This document shows positions 1-10,947 of a stretch of DNA of 64,000 bases, in pieces; positions within the stretch are counted from its first letter, which is position 1, and every line of letters begins with the position of its first letter. Both the position numbers and the translations under genes were made by a program. Source of the DNA: Chondrus crispus. Taxonomy: Eukaryota > Rhodophyta > Florideophyceae > Gigartinales > Gigartinaceae. The notes beneath the pieces were generated by a model, which searched no databases, was not told the DNA's origin, and saw only the letters and a program-made list of their open reading frames with translations. The stretch lies in contig NW_005179159.1 in the NCBI RefSeq assembly GCF_000350225.1, positions 124,001 to 188,000 of the forward strand, written 5' to 3'.

Positions 1-370
1 GGTAGGAGTATGAACGCATGAAGAACATTGTAAGCCTTACAGAGGAGGCTCATCACGTGTCGGGCGACCAAATGCTAACTGCCGCCGTCGCATGACTTCG
101 CTTTGCCTTTGGGGATTAGATGAGAGTATGCCGAGCGAGCATACGATACGCAACAAAGTTTAGAAACAGGTCCGGACAAAGTCTATACGTATCACGCACC
201 GGTTGACTTTTGTGAGAGCTTCTGTGACAATTCTTCTACGCAACAGCTCGGAACTGGCCGGATATCAGCAGAAGGTGTCGATATTGCAGCGCGCAATGGC
301 GTGGTAGTGGTGTATCTGCACTTCTAGTGGAGGAGGCTCCAAGAACGCGTCTCTGGTGCACGCCAAGGGA
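1..370. other. Left-edge flank, no gene recognised
   Basis: No convincing reading frame, RNA gene or repeat was seen. The stretch ends in CTAG, the duplicated tetranucleotide at the left end of the piggyBac-like element. Confidence 0.5.
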
Positions 371-374
371 CTAG

Positions 375-406
375 TGTCCAGGTGACAAATGGCCTCATAT
401 GAGGCC
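375..406 (+). repeat. Left terminal region of piggyBac-like copy 1
   Basis: Outer TGTCCAG followed by the 16-bp palindrome GGCCTCATATGAGGCC (391-406). The one C in TGTCCAG differs from TGTCTAG in the other family members. Confidence 0.8.
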
Positions 407-577
407 AGTTTTTAGGCGGACTTTTGCAATTCGAATAATTGTAGAAATTTATCGCTACTGTAGTGAAAAGCTTACGACTAGAGTACTAAACGTTGGCAGA
501 CCAGAAAACATTCAATTCCGTATCTCAATCTTCCCTAATCAACACTTTCGTCTTTCTCTTCCCAAAATTTCTTCAAA

Positions 578-2680
578 ATGGTGAGCGTCAATGATCCTCG
601 AATTATTACAGGTAACAGCGTCCACACTCGTGCAAGACTGCTCACAGCTCAAAGTAAATGTCGTCGCATGTATGGAGCCTCCTGGAAGATCAAGTTGGTC
701 ACGGGAACTGTCATTAGCATAAAAACTGACAAAGTGAAGGGTCCCAGTGTCACTTCAGTCAGGGCTAAATGGGAATTATCAGATGGCGTCAAGGAAGTCA
801 CGCTTCGCATAGCTAACATCAAGGCTGGTGAAGTGATGGACCTGATCGATGACAGTCCTGAAGATCATATCCATCAAGAAACTGACCATTATGCGCAACC
901 GGAGCCTACAGAAGACCGCGTGACGCCACCGGAAGGAGCATTCAGCCCGAGTACGAGAATCTCCGAGAGTGACGAAATAGATTCCCAAGATGGCCTCATG
1001 AATGTCCACGGCCGGGCCTGGAAGCGTGAGGAAGTCACGATGCATTTAAATGGTATGATACCGCCGAGAAGATGGAAGGTGATTGGACCGATTGATGAGA
1101 TTGTATCCCGTGGTCACAGTCCATCTCAAGTGCATCCCATGGACTACTTCATGTGGATGTTCCCACAGGAGCACTTGGCATTAATGGTTTCCTACACCAA
1201 CGATGCAATGGAATCAAGGGGACTTCGCTTGACTACAAGAGGTAAAATTTTGAAGTTTTTCGGGGTCCTAATCCTTATGACTCGGATTGAATTCAGCACC
1301 AGAAGGTCTCTTTGGAGCTCACAGGAAACCAGCAAATATCTCCCGCAACCTCAATTCGGAAACATCATCTCCCGCAGAAGATTCGAGAAGCTTCGTCAGA
1401 ATGTCACGTTCAGCTTTCCAGCTGACTCAAATGACAGATGGGGTATGATCAGGGACTTCATGGTCGCAATCAATGATCACAGAGCATCACATGTGATTCC
1501 ATCACAGAACATCTGCGTTGATGAGAGTATGTCACGCTGGTATGGACTTGGAGGAGATTGGATTGAAACCGGTCTTCCTCATTATATGGCCATGTACCGA
1601 AAACCCGAGAATGGCTGTAAGTTGAAGACTGCTGCATGTGGATAAAGTGGAATCATAATAAGAATTGAGAACGTCGTCTCAGCTGAGGAGACTTCTTTAA
1701 AGGATTTTGAAAGTGACCACTTACACGGAACCGCAGTGACTTTGAGGTTGTTACAGCCATGGTTTCACACCAATCGTGTTGTTTGCGCGGATTCGTACTT
1801 TGCTTCTGTTCACACGGCTGAATCACTTTATGAGAAAGGTCTTAGATTCACAGGTGTAGTGAAGACATCTACCAAGAAATATCCAATGAAATATCTATCT
1901 CATCTGGAGATTGCTGAAAAGGGAGAGCACGTCACACTGGTTTCGAAGCCGGTGGCCGGGCCTCATCTCATGGCAGTGATGTAGGTGGAACGAGACCGCA
2001 GATACTTTATTAGTTCTGTCGAAACATCCAACGAAGGAACTCCAATCTACCGCGAGAGATGGCGTACACGTCATGGCGTGACAAGAAAAGAGGAATTGTC
2101 TATCCGTATTCACTCAGCCTGTGAGCAGTATTATGAAACTTGCTCTCAGATTGACCGCCACAACAGATCTCGTCAGGATGACCTCGGCTTGGAAAAGAAG
2201 TTCGAAGTCAAGGAGTGGTCTATGCCTGTCAACACTTCTTTATTGGCCATTTGAATTGTGGATGCATGGAAACTGTATGCAGGTGCAAAAGGAGATGGTT
2301 CTAAGATGTCTCCAAATCAGTTTTATTGTGAGCTTGCTGACCAGTTGATTGATAACAAGTTTGATCGTATATCGTTACGTCAGCGAGAATCAGACAGTGC
2401 TGTTGAAGATGAAGATGTTGGGTTTGGCAGTGGAATTGGTACTCACCTAACTCCAACCACTCGCAAGCGGAAAAGCGCATCCGGTGAGGAGACTTGTGCT
2501 CTTTATCAATCCAGGTGCAATATTTGCAAAGGTACAAAAAAGTCAAAGTTTATTTGTTCAGCCTGCAAGGTATATTTTGACAAAGAAGTATACCTTTGTC
2601 ATCACCAGACTGGGCGTGACTGTTTCAAGAAACATGTCGACGAACGTCACGATCTTACTTACAAAGGTAAGTACTCCTAG
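578..2680 (+). pseudogene. piggyBac-like transposase (DDE_Tnp_1_7 type), interrupted
   Basis: One frame of about 700 codons runs from ATG 578 to 2680, interrupted by TAA (1643-1645), TAG (1982-1984) and TGA (2252-2254). The DDE fold is recognisable: the first catalytic Asp lies in CVDESMSRWYG (about 1519-1551), the second in CADSYFASV (about 1783-1809), and the segment around 1985-2060 should hold the third. The C-terminus (about 2490-2660) has the Cys/His-rich finger usual for piggyBac transposases, with CNIC, CSAC and a closing CHH..C..H..H pattern. TAA and TGA are shared with copy 2, while TAG is unique here. Transposases of this family act in the nucleus, cutting and joining the element ends. 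With three stops the protein cannot be made by ordinary translation, so this is called a pseudogene. Confidence 0.85.
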
Positions 2681-2951
2681 TACTTAAAGCGTTCTTGGCC
2701 ATTAAAACTGACTAAATGGGTCAGCATTTGAGTAAAATAGAGCAAAAAGAGATAAAAAACTCCTTTTGCCCCCTATGGTTCTATCCTGCGTCTAAAGCCT
2801 TGCTTGGAAGACCTGCAGCCGTGTCGGAATGCCCCTTTATGAGATGTCACCGTATTCAATCTCATGTTCGAGTGGGCGCTATAAAGCGTCCTGGGCTGCA
2901 GGTCACGAACAAAAACCATCGAGATCCCCGAAGGGATTTTTCGACCACTAA

Positions 2952-3021
2952 AGTGTTCAGCGAGGAGTTGAACCCCGGCATCTAAGACTCAGCGATCCTT
3001 GCAGACCACTGCGCTGGCTTT
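2952..3021 (-). other. tRNA-like sequence (A and B box) inside piggyBac-like copy 1
   Basis: Read on the minus strand, an A-box-like CAGCGCAGTGG is followed some 40 nt later by a B-box-like GGTTCAACTCC. The latter forms a 5-bp T-stem closing the loop TTCAACT, as in tRNA T-arms. The acceptor ends do not pair and the anticodon arm is poor, so this is not a functional tRNA gene. It may be the head of a tRNA-derived SINE or an internal pol III promoter. The same sequence is present in copy 2. Confidence 0.5.
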
Positions 3022-3149
3022 TCAGTTACTAACTAGTCGTTTATAGTTGTCTTTATAGTCGTTCAAATTTCTACTTCGTAAAAATTGTGCTCCTTTTGTT
3101 CTATACTTGCGAAAATCTTAAATTTTGTTTAAATTTTACTGTAGAGCAT

Positions 3150-3209
3150 TTGACCTCATATGAGGTAAAGGGTGACCTCATATGAGGCAAATTGCCGGTT
3201 GTCTAGACA
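3150..3209 (+). repeat. Right terminal region of piggyBac-like copy 1
   Basis: Two CCTCATATGAGG palindromes (3154-3165 and 3176-3187) precede the terminal TCTAGACA, which is followed by CTAG (3210-3213). Confidence 0.8.
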
Positions 3210-3213
3210 CTAG

Positions 3214-4550
3214 CAGGGGGCTCTAGAAAATCCGCCAGAGACGATGGATTACAGAATTCAGTATTTCAGAAATATTAAACTGCACTGGGTTTACACTGCA
3301 AGCGGAAAGTGCACTGCAGAAATGCGTTGATCATGCAGTCCCACGCTCTTCAAGCAGATCCTATGGGGTCGCGAAATCAGAGGCGAAGAAAGCTCGGCGA
3401 TTTGTTTGCGAAAGTCTGAAACGGTTTTGGGAGGAGGAGTTGGCTTTCTTCTCGTCGCCGCTCTATTCCAATAATAGACGTATTGCCAGAACCTTAAAAC
3501 GCAGTTTGGGGTGAGGACAAACCGCTAGGTTTGTTTAACTTCGCGTGGAGTCTGTCATAGAGGCCAACATTCCGACCAAAGGACAAGCGACTCGATTCCC
3601 TTTCCCACGTCATGCATGAAAACATTCTCTGCAGGGGTTTTGACCCCTGATGATAGCAGCATAGTGATATGCAACATTTCAGTGGATAATCGAGGAAATT
3701 CCTTCACGAGAAACTTCCGAATGTAGTTTTGATGTTCCTTCTCCAAGCATGGGCCTTATTCCTGTCTCGTGACTATGTTCTTCACAGATAAATGGCGATC
3801 GATTTCCGTAGTAGGAGGCTCCGCTGATGCAGTTTGGACTCGCGAGGACGGTCTCGTCCGGACCTACATGTCACTGTTTTTCTTCAGAAAATGAAGAAGA
3901 ACAACTCGTACTGAGACTCAAGGAAAGGCTGATTAGAGAAGCCATGCAGCGACATATTTTCTAGAGGAAGACGCAAGAACGGGGGAGGGGGAGGGGGGGT
4001 CTGAATAGAATTGCCAGTTATTCTTCTAGTCATAAATGTTTGTAAACAGACCAAGTCACTTAGCAGGTGTATCATTAAGCACGTATATCCTATCAAACCG
4101 AGATAAGTTATCACACTGCCGGACACAATTCCAAATTATAATGTTAGTAAGTCTCGATATGCTGCATGCATTGAATGCTATTGAGGTCGAAAGATTATGA
4201 AGTGAATAGCTTTGCAGTTTACTACAGTACGTTACGTGATTGTTGTATTCATGTCCTTATGCGCCGCGCCTTGCACCGCGAGCGTTTAACAGTGTATGCC
4301 GAAGTAAACGGCTTCCACAGTTTTGCTTTCGCTCTGCTTTCAATTTGTTGTGAAACCTGTACATGTATGCTCTGCATGAGATCATCATTCCTTAACCTAG
4401 CTTCAACTCTCGCTTGATTATTAGCATTTAGATAAACGCTTATGATGGCAATCAGCTGTATCTTGTCGACGGTATACTTCAAACAGTGTTATACTGTTTA
4501 TGAAATAGTTGAAGCCTGACCACTGGGACCCGTGCTTTATTTGCGCCTAC
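3214..4550. other. Intergenic stretch, no gene recognised
   Basis: Short open frames on both strands have no recognisable motif or signal peptide. A purine tract of G runs lies near 3979-4000. A few TACTGTA-like heptamers occur, as elsewhere in the window. Confidence 0.5.
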
Positions 4551-4887
4551 TGTGGGGGAGATTTGGGGTACTGTATAGGGTACAGTACCCAGGAGTGGCC
4601 CCAGGACCAAAGCCTTCAAAAGATGATTTTATTGGTCTACGTGTACGCCAGGTGTACACGTGGACAATCTCCGTTTGAAGGGCGGCGGTCCTGGGAAGTG
4701 GAAGATGCTGGCGGCCTCTCTATAAGAGAAAGGGGCGCGCCGCGACACCCCGCGACAAGAGGGACAGAACGAAACAACAACACGCCGGACTGACCCCCGC
4801 TCTTGCAATAAACTTCACGCTTCTGAAAAAAAAAACTTTTCTCTCTCCCCTACGTGCGCGGCCTTCCTCCCCTTTTCGCCGCCCACA
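4551..4887 (+). repeat. Putative 5' LTR of gypsy-A
   Basis: It starts TGTGGGGG and ends CCCACA, giving TG...CA termini, directly before a PBS-like TGGTACTCTTGTGG. It holds a TATA-like TATAAG at 4721 and AATAAA at 4807-4812, as expected for promoter and polyadenylation signals. No second LTR is available for comparison, so the left boundary is tentative. Confidence 0.5.
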
Positions 4888-6929
4888 TGGTACTCTTGTG
4901 GAGGGGTGGCAAAGAAGACGGCTCCCTGTCACAGTTTGGCGGGTCGAAGCCGGCCGACGTTCACAAGTTCTTCTTCGTCTTCGAGAATGTTGCCACTTCT
5001 GGCAAGTCGGACGAAGAAAGGGCATCTGAACTCCTTCGCTACCTGGAGGGAGATGCATTCGACTTCTTTTATCAAGCCTTTGTCAAGAACGGAGATATCA
5101 GTGCAGATGGCTCCGACTACCAGAAGGTCAAGAAGGCCTTGGTCGAGCGGTTCGCCCCGGTTGAATCACCTGAAGATGTGATTCGGGATGCAATAGCCGC
5201 CCGCCTTTCTTTCCGGGATCTCAGTGGGTCCCTTCGAAACTCAGACCGTCTCTACGAGAAGGCGGGATTCAACGACGAAGCGAAGTTCGGACTGCTTCGC
5301 AACGCTGTGATGGAACATCTCGAGTTGGCCCAGTTTGGCATCTATCGAGGTGCGAAGACCTACAAGGCCCTATTCGATGCAATCATGGACTTCTGGTCTG
5401 GTCGCTGCGCCTTTCAGGCGGCGGCGAACTCCTTGAGCAATTCGCGCTACCAGGGGTCAGAGAGCTCGCAAGTTATGTATGAGCCAAGAGGACAAGGTGG
5501 GTCAAAAAGGGTCATGATGCGTTCAAAAGCTCCCTTGTCTCCACTCGAGACGAAGGTTGACGCTTTAGCTGATCGACTAGCCGATATTTCCCTTATTATC
5601 AAGAAGAATCAGTCGAGGGATGATGCAACAGCATTCCGCCCCGCCCACGATCGTACTTGTTCTTATTGCAAACGACCAGGTCATGGCGCCAATAGATGCG
5701 ATGCGAATCCGCATAGAGACACGTAATGCCCTCGCTGCGGAAAATTTGGTCATTAAGAAACAAGCTGTTGGGCTATAATTGGTCCACAGAGGGGAGGTAG
5801 CAGTGCCTACCCTTCTAAGAAGACCCAGACGGATATTGTCGTGTCGGGTACACAGACGGGCTCCGCAAGAAACCAGGTGAGTGTTGTGACGCACGACGAC
5901 CTCCCTGCTGATGAGAAGTTAGTGGCATCAGTCAAGAGAAACGCCGATGGAGAGCCGGTGGCCAAGACGCAAAAGGATGGTGGCGGCGAGCCAATCCCGT
6001 CCCTTCTCAACTCGCCTAAGTACTGGACTCTGAACCACATGAGGAAACCTCCTAAGCCCGGCCGTCGAACAAGAAAGAAGAGGACAAGTAAGAAGAACGC
6101 CGTCCAAGAACACTCGGGGAAGTACGACGTGGTTTCTTCCCTCGCGAACGCCCCCTCTGGTTTGACATTCGGTCAACTGATTCGAGGAGATGGCGACGAG
6201 GCTAAGAAAGAGATCCGTCGTTTGTTCAACAGTCGCCCTAGACGCCCCGTATCTGCTTCGATCAGTACTTTGCCGAAACGTCTGAAAGTAGTTTCTGTAC
6301 AAGTCTACGGGACACAAATGAGAGCGTTGTTAGACTCAGGAGCTATCCCTAACGTTATGAATGCGTCTGTGGCATCGAAGCTCTCTCTGTCTCCAAAGCC
6401 GACCTCGACGAAGATTACGGTCGCCAATGGACAAAAGACAACCTGCTTAGGTTCCATCGAGGAAGTTCCTGTCACGTTCAATGGTGCTGTTACTTCACTC
6501 AACTTCTTGGTTGTTGAAGGATCCCCAGTTGATATCTTAATCGGGTATCCAACTCTCGAAGAACTTCAAGCCTGCATCGATCAAGGTCACCAGTCTGTTA
6601 GAATGTTGATCGGAAACAAAACCATGAAAATGAGTCTGGAGTTTGATAAAGTAAGTCCTATCGTCGCGGATTCGGAGACTGATAGTGAGGACTTCACTTC
6701 TGATGTCGAGTCATTCGCCTCAGAAAATTCGTCGGAAGAAGAGACCTATGTTGTCGCCATCCTCGGCGATGAACCTTTCGAGCTAGACTTAACTCTGGAC
6801 GGAGCGACCGGAGAAGATGAGGAAGTAGAATCACCTGATTCGAATGTCATCAACAAGGCCGTGAAAATGCTTCGGGAAAACTTGTGCATCTTGACAATGA
6901 AGCTCAAGCAGTCATCGAGACCGCCCTGA
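4887..6929 (+). pseudogene. gypsy-A gag and protease, interrupted by two stops
   Basis: One frame covers gag and protease. Gag has the long helical capsid region followed by a CCHC knuckle (CSYCKRPGHGANRC, about 5657-5699). In-frame TAA codons at 5724-5726 and 5754-5756 fall before and inside a second knuckle (CPRCGKFGH). Downstream the frame is open again and contains the protease motif LLDSGAIPN (about 6330) in an aspartic-protease setting, then an acidic stretch rich in Glu, Asp and Ser. ATG 4887 overlaps the PBS, and an earlier in-frame ATG at 4854 lies inside the LTR, so the real start is uncertain. The RT frame overlaps the 3' end in the -1 frame (6884-6929). Two stops make normal gag synthesis unlikely. 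Confidence 0.75.
4888..4905 (+). other. Putative primer binding site of gypsy-A
   Basis: TGGTACTCTTGTGGAGG follows the CCCACA end of the LTR. A close match (TGGTACTCTTTTGGAGG) follows the LTR of the minus-strand element at 59868, which supports it as a tRNA-primed PBS. The cognate tRNA was not identified. Confidence 0.45.
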
Positions 6930-7793
6930 TGGATAAGAGTATTGTTGCTACATCCCTTGACGACTTTCGGCCTGCTGAAGTCGCAATCAAGCACCATTTC
7001 GAGTTAGATGATACTAATCCGATCTATCACTCGGCGAGGAGAATGGCTCCCTTGCATAACGAAATCGTTCGGAAAGAGCTGGACAAAATGCTGGAAGCAG
7101 AAATCATCACGCCTTCCAGCTCCGCATGGTCCTTTCCGGTCGTCATCGTATCCAAAGAAGATGGGAATCCACGTTTCTGTGTTGATTACCGTTCTCTGAA
7201 CCAGAAGATGAAAGCAGACAGATGGCCTTTGCCGAAAATAGAAGAGATATTTGATGACTTGGAAGGAAGTGCGTACTTCACTTCTCTGGATTTGTTCAGT
7301 GGTTACTGGCAAATTCGGGTGGCACAACAATGCAAAGAAATGACTACTTTCGTCTGTCGCTACGGGACGTATAAGTTCGAAGTCATGCCCTTTGGATTGA
7401 TGAATGCGCCTTCGACATTTCAGAGAATGATGGATACAATCTTTCGCGGAGTGCGGTTTGTGCGTGTGTACCTTGATGACGTTGTGGTGTTCTCTAAGAC
7501 TATAGAAGAACATCTTCGCCACCTGCATCATGTATTTGATGTGCTTGACGAGGCTGGTCTTAAGCTTAAGCTGACAAAGTGTAGCTTCGCCCAGGCGAAG
7601 ATCAAGTTGCTCGGTCATGTTGTCGACAAAGGTGGGATTGCAGTTGACCCGAGCAAGGTCGAAATGATTCGGAATGCATCGATCCTGACCACTGCGACTG
7701 AACTTAGGAGCTTTCTTGGGTTAGCAAGCTACTACCGTCGTTTCATCTGCAAGTTTGCGGACATTGCTGCGGTATTCCATGCGGCTACATCCG
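6884..7793 (+). pseudogene. gypsy-A reverse transcriptase, truncated
   Basis: The frame encodes a typical Ty3/gypsy RT: FCVDYRSLN, FTSLDLFSGYWQI and the catalytic VYLDDVVVFS (about 7467-7496), then the GHVVDKGG and SFLGLASYYRRF blocks leading to RNase H. Homology ends at codon HAATS (7793), where the chromovirus LTR begins. The remaining codons of the open frame are LTR sequence. It lies in the -1 frame relative to gag-protease. The overlap contains GGGAAAAC, but not in the register of a canonical slippery heptamer. Confidence 0.85.
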
Positions 7794-8559
7794 TGTGGTA
7801 TATCGCCAAGTGTCCACTAGTGTACATACTGTATTCGAACACCCAATGGTGTATGAAAAGGACTGCATTGGTTAATTCCCAATTCGAAAGGTATTTACCT
7901 TATCGCCCGGTAAGTTGGGCAGCGCAATTCGCGTCCGTGTACGTACTGTACTCGAATCATACCTTCTAATGTATGATACTGGCGTTCCTCGCTGGCGCCC
8001 AAGTGCAGGACCGTTACTGCCCGACGTGTAGTCGTACTGTTACAGTCTGGCATTGTAAGAACGGGGACTACAGTAGTAGATATAATAAAGTAGGGAAGGG
8101 GAAGGACTCGAGGGGATCATCGATCAACGCAGTGGCATCATCTCGAGGGCCGACCCCTTTGTCCCTTGGTTTTGTGCCTAAGTCTTTCGCCTGACTACGT
8201 TTTCGTCTTCCCTTTTTGTACATCGAGTACAACGAAAAGTACTCCACCGCAGGGGTAACGCGCGACGAGCGCTCCGCATAGCGCCCGGATTCGTCCTCCG
8301 TGACGGCGTCGCCTCCGCACGGCGTCGAGTTACCCCGTCGAGGACGTCGATCTGCCTTTCGTGGCGTCGTTGTGTCGAACCCACAACGTTCTACCAAAAC
8401 CTCTACCAACCAGCTACCGAACCCCCTTCTCTCTTGTTCTGTGGTTCTTACTACACGTGTGCATGGCACTCGTCGCGTCTCGCACGCCTCGAACTACAGT
8501 ACGACGTGTCGCAGCTCCCGCTACCCGAAGCCGGTCGAGCGCGGCACGTTCTACTACAC
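7794..8559 (+). repeat. 5' LTR of the chromovirus
   Basis: It starts TGTGGTATATCG and ends TACTACA(C), directly before PBS TGGTCTCCCGACC. It matches 17042-17807 along its whole length. It contains TATAATAAAG near 8080 and several TACTGTA or TACAGTA heptamers. Short open frames here are LTR sequence, not genes. Confidence 0.9.
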
Positions 8560-8577
8560 TGGTCTCCCGACCTAGAA
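8560..8577 (+). other. Primer binding site of the chromovirus
   Basis: TGGTCTCCCGACCTAG immediately follows the LTR. The identical TGGTCTCCCGACCTAGAAG follows the LTR of the second chromovirus-like element at 61876, which confirms the assignment. The tRNA was not identified. Confidence 0.75.
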
Positions 8578-8640
8578 GTGTGAGCGCACGCTACGTTTGC
8601 TGCGCAAAGCAATATCGTTGGCAGCCGTCGCCTCGTCGAT

Positions 8641-10947
8641 ATGAGTTCGCCTCATCGTTCCCTCGCTGGTTCCGAAGCTGCGGAACCGTCCGCTCCGATC
8701 CCACCGTCGGTTGAACCGAGCGGAGTCGTTGAACATGCTTCCGACTTTCGCCCAATTCAAGGTGCTCCCGACATGGATTCGTACGAGAGGATGCTTCGAA
8801 ACCTCGAGGATATGCGAGAAGCGCTCCGTAGCGACGTCTATGATGATGTCCACGAGCATTGCAGAGACAATCTCCGTGACCTAATGTTGGGTCGATACCA
8901 ATCTTTCACGCAAGGACTTGAGAGCCTCCGAGCTCACGTCGATACGATCGAATCTCGACTCGTCCTTTGCGAGAGCCTTATCCCCGATAGGTCAACTAAC
9001 CTGACCGCAGAACAGATGGGCGCGTTCTCGCGCCTATCCGCTCAAGAGAATCAGCAACGAAGCCGCGCAAATCGGCTGCGAGAGAGAGGATCGGATATAT
9101 CCTCAACGTCCGCGAACGCTCGCGACATGTCTCGACCGAGTCCTGTTTTGTTGCGCCCTTTTGACCCTCTTCCTACAGGTTCCGATCGCCTGGAACCGAA
9201 TGGGCTTCGTCGTGAAGCTCACGCTCGTGAAGCACGGGCCACAGGCCCTCCGTTTGTGTCCCACAAGATTCCATACCGACCGGAAACGCCTTCACCGCCA
9301 CTCGCTGTGACGCCCTTCGGTCATTTAGGACCTCTTGAGCCTGGAATGGAGCCCACGAAGATATTACTTCAAGAGTTCAGCCACGTTGTCGACTATCGAC
9401 TCTATCGTCTCGACGATACTTCTATTCTCGTCTCGGAGAACAATGCCGGACGAATTGGCAAATACGTGAAGCGCTGCCAAGGCATACGGCCTACGATGAA
9501 GACCTTCGATGGCTCCTCCCCGATAACGTTGCTGTCTTTTCTCAAGGACATCAGCATCACCTTTAACGCACAGCGCCTCAACGAGGGCGTAGCTGTACGA
9601 GTCATCGCTCATTTCTTGGAGCGTGACGCGGAACGCCTGTACACTCCTTACACGATGACAGCGTTACGATCCGGTTCGCTACGGAGCGCTGGGTCAATTT
9701 CGTGGCCCGGGTTAGTGAACCTGTTGATCCGCCGCTATCTTACGGACGACGTTCTCAACGATGCGTACGAAAAGGTCGCTACGATTCGTCAACTTCCGCA
9801 TGAAAACGAAAACGTGTACGCAGATCGACTCGAAGATCTCGCGTACTCCTGTATCGCCGTGTTCTCCGACGCCGCGCTGGTGAACTACTTCATCCGTGGA
9901 CTGGCCGTCGAAACGAGGGATGTAGTAACCGAGACCGTTTATCGCCTTCCGTTTGGCGAACGAAACGACCTTGCCGCTGTTCGCCGCATCGCGCTCGCGG
10001 AGGGTAATACCTACCGAGCCCGTTAGGGAAAAGCTTTACCCGACATCGGAGCGAACGCGCAACGGACGCCTCGAGTACGCCCACCGAGGGCGCCTTCATC
10101 TTCTGGCTCGACGTTGTATCTCACAGGACACGAAGCCCCAAGCAATCTCGTGGCTGGGAATGCTGGCTTACTCGATGCGCCACCAGGCGCACAGTTTGAT
10201 CCCGTATTAATCATGCCCGGACGAGCTGTCGCCGAATCGACAAGTTCCGATACGTTTAACACCGCCAGGTCGGCGGAAGATCCGACAAGCACAACGGAAG
10301 TGGATATCACGAAGCGCATCGAGCGTTTTATTCCTTCTCACGTTCCCACTCTAACGAAGGAACAGGTGAGGCTGGCACAATCGATCGTGCCGCCCAATTC
10401 CCCGTACCATCGTTGCTGGCTCTGCAGCATCGTGGGGCACACCCTCTACACGTGCCCCTTTCTGACGAAAGAGCAGCAACTCTACTCCGCATACCGAAAC
10501 TACGAGTATCAGCTGGAGACGAGGCCTCATATGCCGAACCTGCTCAGGCAGCTCCCAGACGACCGCTTCCGTCAAGCGGGTAACAAAGGCCGTCAGCGAC
10601 AAGTTGGTTTCCGTGAACCAAGCAAAAAAGTCCTCCGAAGACCCGATCAAGGCTATCTTTTGTCCGATACGAATTACCCCCGTCGTGGTGGGCAAACAAA
10701 TCGTGAAGTCCGTCGTCCTACGCAGAACGACGTGCAAGGAGCAATGATGTACCTGCGCGATCTCGTCACCTCTGACTTCGCGACACGCGCGAATGAAGAA
10801 CCGATAATGCTCGTGCCAGCCGACGTGGCGCGTTTAGACGGAGGGCGGCTCGACACCGCACGAGCGGAACAAGAGAATCCCCCGAATAGGAATACCTCAA
10901 GTCGCCCAGATACCTCCGATGAGAGTAGTTCTTCGGGAAAAGAGTAA
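8641..10947 (+). pseudogene. Chromovirus gag, with one in-frame TAG
   Basis: The frame runs from ATG 8641 to TAA 10945-10947 (about 768 codons) with one TAG at 10024-10026. The related gag at 61952 has an Arg codon at this site (RARRG against RAR-stop-G), so the TAG is a nonsense change in this copy. The N-terminal half is helical; the central capsid-like part includes GRIGKYVKRCQGIRPTM and AVRVIAHFLERDAERLY. After the stop a CCHC knuckle CWLCSIVGHTLYTC lies near 10411-10452, for binding element RNA. The C-terminus is acidic and Ser-rich and ends with the slippery sequence used to enter pol. Confidence 0.85.

Larger units (their letters stand above)
375..3209 (+). mobile_element. piggyBac-like DNA transposon, copy 1
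   Basis: The element is 2835 bp, the same length as the copy at 31742-34576. It begins TGTCCAGGTGACAAATGG and ends with TTGTCTAGACA, so the outer ends are inverted repeats of roughly TGTCTAG. Both sides carry CTAG (371-374 and 3210-3213), which I read as the target-site duplication. The palindrome CCTCATATGAGG occurs once near the left end (393-404) and twice near the right end (3154-3165, 3176-3187). The single long reading frame encodes a piggyBac-type transposase broken by stop codons, so this copy is not autonomous as read. The flanking sequence differs from that of copy 2, so the two are separate insertions and not a segmental duplication. Confidence 0.85.
4551..7793 (+). mobile_element. 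Ty3/gypsy element (gypsy-A), 5' part only
   Basis: A probable 5' LTR (4551-4887), PBS, gag, protease and most of RT are present in order. The element stops abruptly at 7793, where the chromovirus LTR begins. RNase H, integrase and the 3' LTR are not found on the far side of the chromovirus or elsewhere in the window. Either the rest was deleted or the two elements were brought together by rearrangement. Confidence 0.8.

Noticed and set aside
2716..2985. 89-codon ORF conserved in both piggyBac-like copies
   Set aside because: It overlaps the tRNA-like sequence on the other strand and is conserved only because the copies are near-identical.
2952..3021. Functional tRNA gene
   Set aside because: Acceptor stem does not pair and the anticodon stem is poor; only T-arm and A-box features are good.
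6871..6884. GGGAAAAC in the gypsy-A protease-RT overlap as a -1 frameshift site
   Set aside because: In the protease frame it reads CGG GAA AAC, not X XXY YYZ, so a canonical slip is not supported even though RT is in the -1 frame.
7973..8575. ORFs within the chromovirus LTRs (also 17221-17890)
   Set aside because: They are LTR sequence, present in both LTRs with independent substitutions and no coding motif.
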